This document shows positions 8,083 to 14,313 of a stretch of DNA of 17,030 nt, in pieces (the stretch's first letter is position 1; the number at the start of each line of letters is the position of its first letter). Location: positions 1 through 17,030 of the forward strand of contig JANPLH010000138.1 of the NCBI GenBank assembly GCA_031426435.1, read 5' to 3'. The notes beneath the pieces were generated by a model. The model was not told the DNA's origin and did no database searches. It worked only from the letters and a program-made list of their open reading frames with translations. The position numbers were made by a program, and so were the translations under genes. Source of the DNA: UBA6168 sp031426435. Its GTDB lineage: Bacteria > Bacteroidota > Bacteroidia > Chitinophagales > Saprospiraceae.

Positions 8083-8126
8083 AATGATGAATGATAAATG
8101 GTGAATGATGAATCGTGGAATCGAAG
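8083..8126. repeat. Tandem AATGATG-type heptamers upstream of the SMP-30 gene
   Basis: Units begin AAT: AATGATG (8083), AATGATA (8090), AATGGTG (8097), AATGATG (8104), then 8-mers AATCGTGG (8111) and AATCGAAG (8119). The array starts 6 bp from the SMP-30 start codon, in its leader. GGAATC (8117-8122) and GATTCC (8130-8135) form a small stem just before the 137-bp element. Confidence 0.6.
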
Positions 8127-8139
8127 CAGGATTCCCATT

Positions 8140-8276
8140 GCAGCAGCGCTGCGAAATATTTGTAGTCTTGAGCAAATTGATCGCATTCGAGGTGCAGCGC
8201 ACCGGAATATTACGGTGCGCTGCACCTCAAAGGAAAAATGTTCGTGCAACTACAAAGATTTCGCCCCTAAAGGGGC
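8140..8276. repeat. 137-bp mirror-symmetric structured element, copy A
   Basis: Read left to right: hairpin GCAGC-AGC-GCTGC (8140-8152), tail GAAATATTTGTAGT (8153-8166), 24-nt spacer, hairpin GGTGC-AGC-GCACC (8191-8203), core GGAATATTAC (8204-8213), inverted hairpin GGTGC-GCT-GCACC (8214-8226), 23-nt spacer, inverted tail CTACAAAGATTTC (8250-8262), hairpin GCCCC-TAAA-GGGGC (8263-8276). The central arms 8189-8204 and 8213-8228 are perfect 16-bp reverse complements. It lies between two genes on the same strand (DUF4432 stop 8291, SMP-30 start 8076), so it would be transcribed if these form an operon. No ORF of its own. Confidence 0.8.
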
Positions 8277-8290
8277 TGGCAATTTGTGGC

Positions 8291-9331
8291 TTATCCTTTG
8301 AACTCATCCTTAAAGCCTGAGGCTTCCAACCTCGTCGTGATGACCTCCCCCGCCTCCAATTTCAACCATTCCCCGGCGTCAATGCTGTCCTGCGGGTTGG
8401 GTCGCCAGCGGTTCGTCCAGGGTTCGAGGGCAACGGCGTAGGTACTGCCCCACCAAGGGGCGTCTTGTGTGGCGTAGCGCTCCTGCCAATACCAGACGTG
8501 CTTGAAAATACGGGCGTCCCAGCGAACAGCAAAACCGACGTTTTTTTCCTCGTTTTTCAAGGCATAAAAAGCAGCGTCATCGAAGCCCGAAAGGTACGCC
8601 AAATCACTATAAGCTGGTGCCGATTCCGGGGGGATAATACTGGCATCGTCTTCCATACCATTGATATTCAAGGCGTTAGGAAAAACGCTTTCCACACCCG
8701 ATTGGAAACGCCGATTGGGCGGCATCAGCGGTTCAGCCAAAAAACTACGGGCATTGGTGGTGATTTTCGCGCTTTCTTTCAGAAACGGCAGACCGAATGC
8801 GATATGGTGCCCCCATGAAATATCGAGGTGGGTGGCAGATTCATTCGTCAGTTTTTCATCTATGAAAAGCGTCGCTTTGCCCGCTTCCAACGTCAGCGTT
8901 TTTTCAATCAAAATTGGCACCCGAAGCGGGCGGGTCCAGAGCTTGACGGAGACTTTTCCGGGCGAATTTTCCAAGATGGCATGCTTCCAAGGTGTGAGGG
9001 AAACCTCGCCGTGCTGTCCCAGCGATGCGCCACGGTAATTGAACCCAGGGCTATTCGGTAAGACCTCCTGCCAGCCGCCATAGTAGTAGTCCTCGAACTG
9101 GTTGTCGGTGCTGCGCATTTGCGAAAAATCGAGGTTTGGGTTCAGGATGCCTTTGGACAAACGCAGCATGAAATCCACGTCCTTTGGCTTGTACCGGAAC
9201 TCAAAAATATCGCTGCCCCGCCCCGCCAAAATGCCGATGCGCAGGTAGTCGTTTTCCATCCAGACGACGTTCATGCCGTTGAGCGTCCAGTCGTCGGAGA
9301 TGGTGCATTTGCCAGTTGGGAAAGGTATCAT
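8291..9331 (-). CDS. DUF4432 / aldose 1-epimerase-like protein
   Basis: 346 residues from ATG 9331, no signal peptide. The family pattern is clear: YYGGWQEVLPN (about 83-93), SLGQHGEV (about 103-110) and DISWGHHIAFG (about 170-180), the conserved His blocks of the galactose-mutarotase-like beta-sandwich. Members interconvert sugar anomers or have uncertain function; DUF4432 proteins often sit in sugar-acid gene groups. Here it is between mannonate dehydratase and SMP-30 lactonase genes, so a mutarotase feeding the oxidative route is reasonable. Gaps are large (203 bp before it, 214 bp after it) and filled by repeats. Confidence 0.8.
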   Translation of the reverse strand: MIPFPTGKCTISDDWTLNGMNVVWMENDYLRIGILAGRGSDIFEFRYKPKDVDFMLRLSKGILNPNLDFSQMRSTDNQFEDYYYGGWQEVLPNSPGFNYRGASLGQHGEVSLTPWKHAILENSPGKVSVKLWTRPLRVPILIEKTLTLEAGKATLFIDEKLTNESATHLDISWGHHIAFGLPFLKESAKITTNARSFLAEPLMPPNRRFQSGVESVFPNALNINGMEDDASIIPPESAPAYSDLAYLSGFDDAAFYALKNEEKNVGFAVRWDARIFKHVWYWQERYATQDAPWWGSTYAVALEPWTNRWRPNPQDSIDAGEWLKLEAGEVITTRLEASGFKDEFKG

Positions 9332-9374
9332 AATGATATTTGGCTGTCAATAACGGATTTTAGTGGTGGCATCT

Positions 9375-9526
9375 GATTGACGATTGTTGACTACATGATT
9401 ACATGATTGTTGATGGAATGGAAGAAATGCAATTGATGATGGTTTAAATCGGCAATTTTTCAATCAATCCTCAGCCATCACATCAAAAATCAAAAATCAT
9501 GTAATCAACAATCGTCAATCAAAAAC
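9375..9526. repeat. Inverted heptamer arrays, 26-bp arms
   Basis: Left array: GATTGAC (9375), GATTGTT (9382), GACTACAT (9389), GATTACAT (9397), GATTGTT (9405). Right array: CAAAAAT twice (9484, 9491), CATGTAAT (9498), CAACAAT (9506), CGTCAAT (9513), CAAAAAC (9520). Segments 9375-9400 and 9495-9520 are reverse complements over 26 bp with one mismatch, 94 bp apart. This fills most of the gap between the DUF4432 start and the mannonate dehydratase stop. Confidence 0.7.
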
Positions 9527-9534
9527 AGGCATCA

Positions 9535-10611
9535 CTAATTTCCAATTTCCAGCGCCTGCAGCACCCCCCGCATATACCCCAGCGCAAACGCCTTGCCCGC
9601 ATGCCAGGGCGCAGCGCAGCTCATTTCGGGGGTGTGGTCGGGGATGATGACGCCGTCGAAATTGTTTTTTTTCAAAATGCGCAAGGCCCGAACCATGTCA
9701 ATATCGCCCTCGTCCACGAAGGCTTCCCGGTAGTTCGGAACCTTGCCCACCACGTTTCGGAAGTGGATATAGCCAATGTTCCCGGCGGCAGAATGCTTGT
9801 CGAGCAGGGCGAAGAGGTCGCCGTCCGGCATTTCCTGCAAGGCACCCATGCAGAATTCAAAACCATTGGCGGGGCTTGGCGATAATGACAGCAAGCGCTC
9901 GTACTCGGTATGGCTGTAAAACAAACGTGCCGTGCCTCGCATCTCCGGCAGCGGCGGGTCGTCGGGATGGGCGACGAGGCGAACGCCACACTCCTCGGCG
10001 ACGGGCAGCATTTCCGCCAGAAACCACTGCAAACGCTGCCAAATCTCTTCCCTCGAAACGGGGGCGACCGTGCGGCCGTTCGCTTCCGTATCGTAGGTCA
10101 TGTTCCAAACCATGCCGTTGGGGATGGGCGTTTGGGCGTCTATTTTATTTTGGTCAAACACGACGGACATTGCCTCGCCCCGACCTGCCGGAGCGGGCGT
10201 CCATCCCCAGACCCCCGCCAAGCTGAAATAGTAGCCCATGACCGGAATGCCCGCTTTGCCGATGTTGCGCAGCATCCATTTCAAGTCCTCGATTTGTTGG
10301 CGTTTTTTCGGGCCGTCGAGCAGCACGTCATACCAGTGCGCCGGGTCGAAGTTCTCGATGGCGGCCCAGGTGAGGCCATGCGACTCGATTTGCTTTTTCA
10401 GGGCAAGGAGGTCGTCGAGCTGCCAAAGCTTGCCCTCGTTGTGGGTGACACCCCAACCGCCGAGGTAGTTTTGGGTAAGGGTCGGGTTGTCGCCGCCCTT
10501 CACATAGTCCACCAACTGCACGACGATATGCGTTGCGCCACATTGCTTCGCAAAGCGGAAATTTGCGTCGTTCAGCAAGCTTTTGTAGAGGCCGAGGCCG
10601 AGGTTTATCAT
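9535..10611 (-). CDS. uxuA: Mannonate dehydratase (UxuA type)
   Basis: 358 residues from ATG 10611 (MINLGLGLY). The frame is open to 10719, but the extra codons lack family character, and 358 matches the shorter UxuA form. Catalyses D-mannonate to 2-keto-3-deoxy-D-gluconate plus water in the cytosol. The TIM-barrel metal site is visible: His215 in HPDDPP, Cys254 in EFCMG, His283 in HFRN, Asp325 in PDHTP, and FVDEGDIDM at about 299-307. First of the four minus-strand genes. No uxaC, uxuB of the long type, kdgK or eda is in the window, so mannonate may come from direct oxidation of a sugar. It is divergent from paralogue 2; the 122-bp region between (10612-10733) shows no convincing promoter match. 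Confidence 0.9.
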   Translation of the reverse strand: MINLGLGLYKSLLNDANFRFAKQCGATHIVVQLVDYVKGGDNPTLTQNYLGGWGVTHNEGKLWQLDDLLALKKQIESHGLTWAAIENFDPAHWYDVLLDGPKKRQQIEDLKWMLRNIGKAGIPVMGYYFSLAGVWGWTPAPAGRGEAMSVVFDQNKIDAQTPIPNGMVWNMTYDTEANGRTVAPVSREEIWQRLQWFLAEMLPVAEECGVRLVAHPDDPPLPEMRGTARLFYSHTEYERLLSLSPSPANGFEFCMGALQEMPDGDLFALLDKHSAAGNIGYIHFRNVVGKVPNYREAFVDEGDIDMVRALRILKKNNFDGVIIPDHTPEMSCAAPWHAGKAFALGYMRGVLQALEIGN

Positions 10612-10733
10612 GGAGCGAATGTAGGGATTGATTGCGAAAAATCTGTCAAACAACTGACATGAATTTCCAGTATGTTCAAACAAAGTGCGTATTTTGCATC
10701 CAATGCTCCACGGAGCCAATAAATGCTATTTTC

Positions 10734-11885
10734 ATGCGCAATCCATGCCTGCAATCTTTAAGTGTAATTTTCCTTTTTGCCTTGTCGGCAATGGTCCTCC
10801 TCCCCGCTTGCAAAGACGAATCCGACGACTTCACCTCCGGCAATTTCTACCCCATTGACCCCAACGAAGAAAACCCGGAAGAACCCGGCGACAGCACCAT
10901 CGTCGTTGGGCCGGACAGCTGCTGGGAGGCACCCATTTCCGTGAAATATGCCACCGATTTCAACCAACTTTTCACACGGTACAGCGGCTGGACGGGCGGC
11001 GATGCAACTTATTCCATCCCCTTGCCCGATGGGCGGACGCTATGGCTGTTTGGCGACAGCTTTATCGGCACGGTGAACGCCAACCGCAGCCGACCCGGCG
11101 GCAGCTTCGACCGGAATGCCTTCGTGGTGCAGGATGGCAACGATTTGACCACGCTGACGGGCGGTTCGACGGCCTTCGTCGAGCCTGCCGATGCGGGCTG
11201 GTGGTATTGGCCGGGACATGGTCATGCCCACGGCGACACGCTCCAAGTCATACTTTTCGGCTTTAAATCAACGGGCAGCGGCGCTTGGGACTTTGCCTAC
11301 GCCAGCGTGGACGTAGCGACTTTTCATTTGCCGGATTTCACGCTGCTTTCCATCGAGCGCAAAATAACCGACCCTGCCACCAACTACGGGGCGGCCATTT
11401 TGAAAGACGATGGCTACTTGTATCTCTACGGTTCGGAGAAGCAGGGTTTTTCAAAATTCCTGCACACGGCGAGGGTGGCCGGGGATGATTTGAACGGCGA
11501 ATGGGAATATTTCGACGGCACTGGCTGGACGACCGACCCGGCACTGAGTGCCCGGCATTTTGCCAATGTTTCTGATGAATTTGCGGTGTTCAAGCATAAC
11601 GACCGCTACTATTTGCTGACGCAGCACCATATCCTCGGTGGCGAGATTTATATCTATGATTCCCCGAATCCGGCCAGCGGTTTTGACCATAAACGAACGG
11701 TTTACTGTACGCCACAATCGCACGAGGGCAATCTTTTCACCTATAATGCCTTTGCCCATACGCAGTTTTCCAGCGGCGGAGAACTGCTGGTTTCCTACAA
11801 TGTGAACAGCAGCGTCTTTGCCGATTTGTTCAGCAATGCGGACAATTACAGACCGTATTTTGTGCGGGTGAAGGGGTGGGAGTGA
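10734..11885 (+). CDS. SGW-GGDG family lipoprotein (DUF4185/DUF5005-like), paralogue 2
   Basis: 383 residues from ATG 10734; the open frame upstream to a TTG at 10632 is not used because this ATG begins the signal peptide. Lipobox LPAC with Cys26, followed by KDESDD, an acidic patch like the lipoprotein surface-export signals of Bacteroidota, so probably on the outer face of the outer membrane. An acidic/Pro linker (about 32-60) leads to the domain: YSGWTGGD (about 83-90), TLWLFGDS (about 102-109), WWYWPGHGHAHGD, ANVSDEFAVF, then FTYNAFAHTQFS, GELLVSYNVNS and YRPYFVRVK. The most diverged of the three paralogues. Family function is not settled; a glycan hydrolase or binding role is plausible. 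Divergent from uxuA. Confidence 0.75.
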   Translation: MRNPCLQSLSVIFLFALSAMVLLPACKDESDDFTSGNFYPIDPNEENPEEPGDSTIVVGPDSCWEAPISVKYATDFNQLFTRYSGWTGGDATYSIPLPDGRTLWLFGDSFIGTVNANRSRPGGSFDRNAFVVQDGNDLTTLTGGSTAFVEPADAGWWYWPGHGHAHGDTLQVILFGFKSTGSGAWDFAYASVDVATFHLPDFTLLSIERKITDPATNYGAAILKDDGYLYLYGSEKQGFSKFLHTARVAGDDLNGEWEYFDGTGWTTDPALSARHFANVSDEFAVFKHNDRYYLLTQHHILGGEIYIYDSPNPASGFDHKRTVYCTPQSHEGNLFTYNAFAHTQFSSGGELLVSYNVNSSVFADLFSNADNYRPYFVRVKGWE

Positions 11886-11908
11886 ACGGCGAGTTTGCAT
11901 GTTTACAA

Positions 11909-12045
11909 GGTGCAGCGCACCATCAATATTTGTAGCATTGCAATTTTAGCAGACGTTCAGGTGCAGCGCACCGAAATATTTCGGTGCGCTGCACCTTCGG
12001 CCCGTGTGCTTGGGCGTTGCTACAAATATTTCGCCGCTCTGTGGC
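11909..12045. repeat. 137-bp mirror-symmetric structured element, copy B
   Basis: Same plan and length as copy A: hairpin GGTGC-AGC-GCACC (11909-11921), tail ATCAATATTTGTAGC (11922-11936), 23-nt spacer, hairpin (11960-11972), core GAAATATTTC (11973-11982), inverted hairpin (11983-11995), 23-nt spacer, inverted tail GCTACAAATATTTC (12019-12032), hairpin GCCGC-TCT-GTGGC (12033-12045, one G-T pair). 11959-11996 is a perfect 38-bp palindrome. The spacers share no obvious sequence with copy A. It lies between paralogues 2 and 3. Confidence 0.8.
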
Positions 12046-12052
12046 TTCATAT

Positions 12053-12143
12053 GGGTGCATTTCAAAGTTTCGCATTGCTTCCTGAAAACCCGGTGATGCT
12101 TGTCAGTAAAGGGTATCGAAAAGCGAAGTTCTGAAATGCACCC
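12053..12143. promoter_or_regulatory. Long inverted repeat in the leader of paralogue 3
   Basis: 12053-12073 (GGGTGCATTTCA then AAGTTTCGC) and 12123-12143 are reverse complements at 18 of 21 positions, with the first 12 bp perfect; two of the three mismatches would be G-U pairs in one strand's RNA. The loop is 49 nt. The right arm ends 24 bp before the start codon at 12168, so it could act as an mRNA leader structure, or be a remnant of a small element. Role unknown. Confidence 0.5.
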
Positions 12144-12167
12144 CTTCATATCCAATCATTTATTCCA

Positions 12168-13343
12168 ATGAAACAGCACTATGTGTATTTTTTCTGCCTG
12201 TTTTTCTTGGGCTGTAGTGTAAAACCTGCTGCTATTTCCTCCCAAAAAGAACTCAAATACACCGTCGAGGCAGCGCCCGAATGGACGAACCTGTTCTATC
12301 GGAAATCGGGCTGGTTCGGGGCGGATGGCATCTTTTCTATTCCATTGAGCGGCGTGGACAAGGTGGGGAATATCGGCAACCAGGAAACCTTGCTGCTGTT
12401 CAGTGACACCTATATCGGCGAGGTGGAAGGCAACAAACCCAAGCCTGGCAATGTGATGGTGAACAACACAGTGGCCATCGTGCAGGGCAATTCGGCAAAC
12501 CCAGACAGCATCCAGTTTTTTTATAAAAAGGACAAAAACGGCGCTCCGCAAACCTTTTTCGTGCCGCAGAACACGGGTGGGGCGAAGCAGCATTTCTGGC
12601 TCGGCGATGGCTTCGTGAACCGGGAGCGGGACAATACGCTCTACCTGTTTGCCTACCATATCCAGGTGACGGGCGAGGGCGTTTTCGATTTCAAAGAGCC
12701 AGATGTGTCGCTGATAGCAGTGCCCGCCGAGGGGAGCAGGCCACCATTTGCGAAGCAAAGACAAATAAATACGCCGCTGCACATAATGCTCCCAGCGGTG
12801 GGCGAAGGGAATTTTGGGGCGGGTATTTTGGTCAATACCAAGTGGTCGGGCGCACCGCAGCCGGACGGCTATGTGTACGTTTACGCCTGCATCGGCAAAG
12901 ACAAAAACCTCGTGGCGGCAAGGGTGAAGCCGAAGGATTTCGAGGATTTTACGAAGTGGAAATATTGGGATGGGATATCATGGACGCCTGATATTCAGCA
13001 ACTTGCGCCGATTACGAACGCTGTTTCCAATGAACTCAGTGTCACTCCACTGCCCGATGGCAGGTACGCCCTGATTTTTCAGGTGATGGGCTTGTCCGAT
13101 AAAGTTGGAATGAGGATTGGCGACAGCCCGGTTGGGCCGTTTGGTGAAATCAAGGAAATCTGGCGGACGCCGGAAGCTGACCAGGGGCTTTTTTGCTACA
13201 ACGCCAAGGCGCACCCTAACCTCTCGAAGCCCGGCGAGCTGCTCATCAGCTACAACACGATTACGCTGGACTTTTGGAACGATATCCAAAAGGATGCGGG
13301 GATTTATCGGCCTCGGTTTATCAGGTTGAAATTTGGAAATTAA
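12168..13343 (+). CDS. SGW-GGDG family lipoprotein (DUF4185/DUF5005-like), paralogue 3
   Basis: 391 residues from ATG 12168, with a short lipoprotein signal, lipobox FLGC (Cys16). Domain landmarks match paralogue 1 closely: SGWFGADG (about 47-54), LLLFSDT (about 75-81), HFWLGDGFVN, SGAPQPDGYVYVY, NLVAARVKP, SNELSVTPLPDGRYAL, and a C-terminal HPNLSKPGELLISYN, FWND and YRPRFIRLK. The extended motif sharing with paralogue 1 points to a fairly recent duplication. No acidic run follows the Cys. The last codons (LKFGN and stop) come from an 8-bp tandem repeat that continues past the gene. Probably a beta-propeller envelope protein acting on or binding a glycan; catalytic residues cannot be assigned. 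Confidence 0.75.
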   Translation: MKQHYVYFFCLFFLGCSVKPAAISSQKELKYTVEAAPEWTNLFYRKSGWFGADGIFSIPLSGVDKVGNIGNQETLLLFSDTYIGEVEGNKPKPGNVMVNNTVAIVQGNSANPDSIQFFYKKDKNGAPQTFFVPQNTGGAKQHFWLGDGFVNRERDNTLYLFAYHIQVTGEGVFDFKEPDVSLIAVPAEGSRPPFAKQRQINTPLHIMLPAVGEGNFGAGILVNTKWSGAPQPDGYVYVYACIGKDKNLVAARVKPKDFEDFTKWKYWDGISWTPDIQQLAPITNAVSNELSVTPLPDGRYALIFQVMGLSDKVGMRIGDSPVGPFGEIKEIWRTPEADQGLFCYNAKAHPNLSKPGELLISYNTITLDFWNDIQKDAGIYRPRFIRLKFGN

Positions 13344-13400
13344 GAAATTGAGAAATTGGAGCAGTCATCCAATTTCCCAATTTCCTAATTTCTCAATTTC
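13328..13400. repeat. Inverted octamer array (4 + 9 nt + 4) between convergent genes
   Basis: Four 8-mers beginning GAAATT (13328-13359), 9 nt, then four 8-mers ending AATTTC (13369-13400). Paired outward they form a 32-bp stem with a few mismatches and a 9-nt loop; GAAATTGG/CCAATTTC next to the loop is perfect. It fills the gap between paralogue 3 (stop 13343) and the lipocalin-like gene (stop 13406) and overlaps the 3' end of the former. It may serve as a two-way terminator although it is A/T-rich with no T-run. Confidence 0.7.
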
Positions 13401-13405
13401 CATGC

Positions 13406-14218
13406 TTATTTCGGCTGCGCCGACCAATCAAATTTCCAATCCCAAACCACACAACCGAAGACGGTCAGGTCAATGGTCTGTGTGGATTTGATGGAGGAGG
13501 TATTGAAGTCCGTCAGTGAATAAACTTCACTCCGAACATCAGCGGGATCAAATGCATTGACAGACATAAGCGTCAATTCCGATTCATTAGCGTTCAAGCT
13601 CCAAGTAGTAGGAACTACAAAGCCATCGAAATCGCAAGTGCCGCCACCGGTACCAGTCACAGCTCCAAAATTGAGTGTGTAAGTTCCATCTGCGTTGAAG
13701 GAGTAGTAGTTGTCCTTTTCGCAGTCAAGGATTTGCTCCGTTTCAGGGTCGCTGTCGAGGCATTTTCCAAGCTTCGATTTCCAAAGCCAGTCAAAAGTCG
13801 TCAGCAAGTAAGAAGCACTTGGTTCGGTCGTGATGATGAAGTCAGCGCTGCCAGTTTGGCCTTCGTTGTCTTCGGCGGTGAAGTTGAAGCGGACAGGCGT
13901 AGTAAGGCCTTCGGCAGACAGCTCGTAATCGTGAGAATGCGACAGGTCGGTGAGAACCTCAGTGCCGTTGGTGCCGAAATTGGGATCAACAGCAGTCCCA
14001 AGGTACTTAGTAACTCGCAATTCTTTCAAGCCTTCAGGAGCTACCACCGTAGCAGTTACAGTGGCTACATCGCCAATCTTTCCACTGAAAGTAGCATCAG
14101 AAAGGGTAACGGTAGGGGCCGGCTTAGGGTCATCCTTGTCTTTGCAGGAGCTGACCAAAAACACCGTGGCGAACAATAGACCTGCTACGAGCAGGTGCAG
14201 AAACTTTGTGTACTTCAT
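13406..14218 (-). CDS. Lipoprotein with Ig-like N-terminal and lipocalin-like C-terminal domain
   Basis: 270 residues from ATG 14218. Signal peptide with lipobox VSSC (Cys25) followed by KDKDD, again like a Bacteroidota surface-export signal. Residues about 35-130 are Ser/Thr/Val-rich with TVTLSDATFSGKIGD and a VRFNFTAEDNEGQTGSADF ending, like a cadherin/Ig-type beta domain. From about 135, the pattern WLWKS, YYSFNADGTYTLNF, TTWSLN and LTLM resembles the lipocalin-like domains common in Bacteroidota lipoproteins; four Cys (KCLD, LDCEK, TCDFD, FGCVV) could form disulfides. Binding target unknown. Same strand as the VCBS gene upstream (95-bp gap), so possibly co-transcribed with it. Confidence 0.7.
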   Translation of the reverse strand: MKYTKFLHLLVAGLLFATVFLVSSCKDKDDPKPAPTVTLSDATFSGKIGDVATVTATVVAPEGLKELRVTKYLGTAVDPNFGTNGTEVLTDLSHSHDYELSAEGLTTPVRFNFTAEDNEGQTGSADFIITTEPSASYLLTTFDWLWKSKLGKCLDSDPETEQILDCEKDNYYSFNADGTYTLNFGAVTGTGGGTCDFDGFVVPTTWSLNANESELTLMSVNAFDPADVRSEVYSLTDFNTSSIKSTQTIDLTVFGCVVWDWKFDWSAQPK

Positions 14219-14313
14219 TTTTAAAAATTTAATGATGAATTATGTGAAAGTAGACTAAAAACAGCATCGGAAATGCCAATGCCTGTTTTATTTTTTTAAG
14301 CTAAACGCTTGAT

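Noticed and set aside
8077..8202. Longer N-terminus for the SMP-30 protein
   Set aside because: These codons run through the 7-mer array and the 137-bp element; the family start fits ATG 8076.
8140..8276. Insertion sequence or MITE with terminal repeats
   Set aside because: No transposase, no clear target-site duplication could be seen at the ends; kept as a structured repeat instead.
9910..10662. Long open frame on the plus strand opposite uxuA
   Set aside because: It is fully antisense to a gene with an intact metal site; the translation has no recognisable domain or signal and overlaps the paralogue 2 signal in another frame.
10612..10733. Bacteroidota-type promoter (TTTG / TAnnTTTG) between uxuA and paralogue 2
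   Set aside because: TTTG words are present but the spacing and the -7 box do not match well on either strand.
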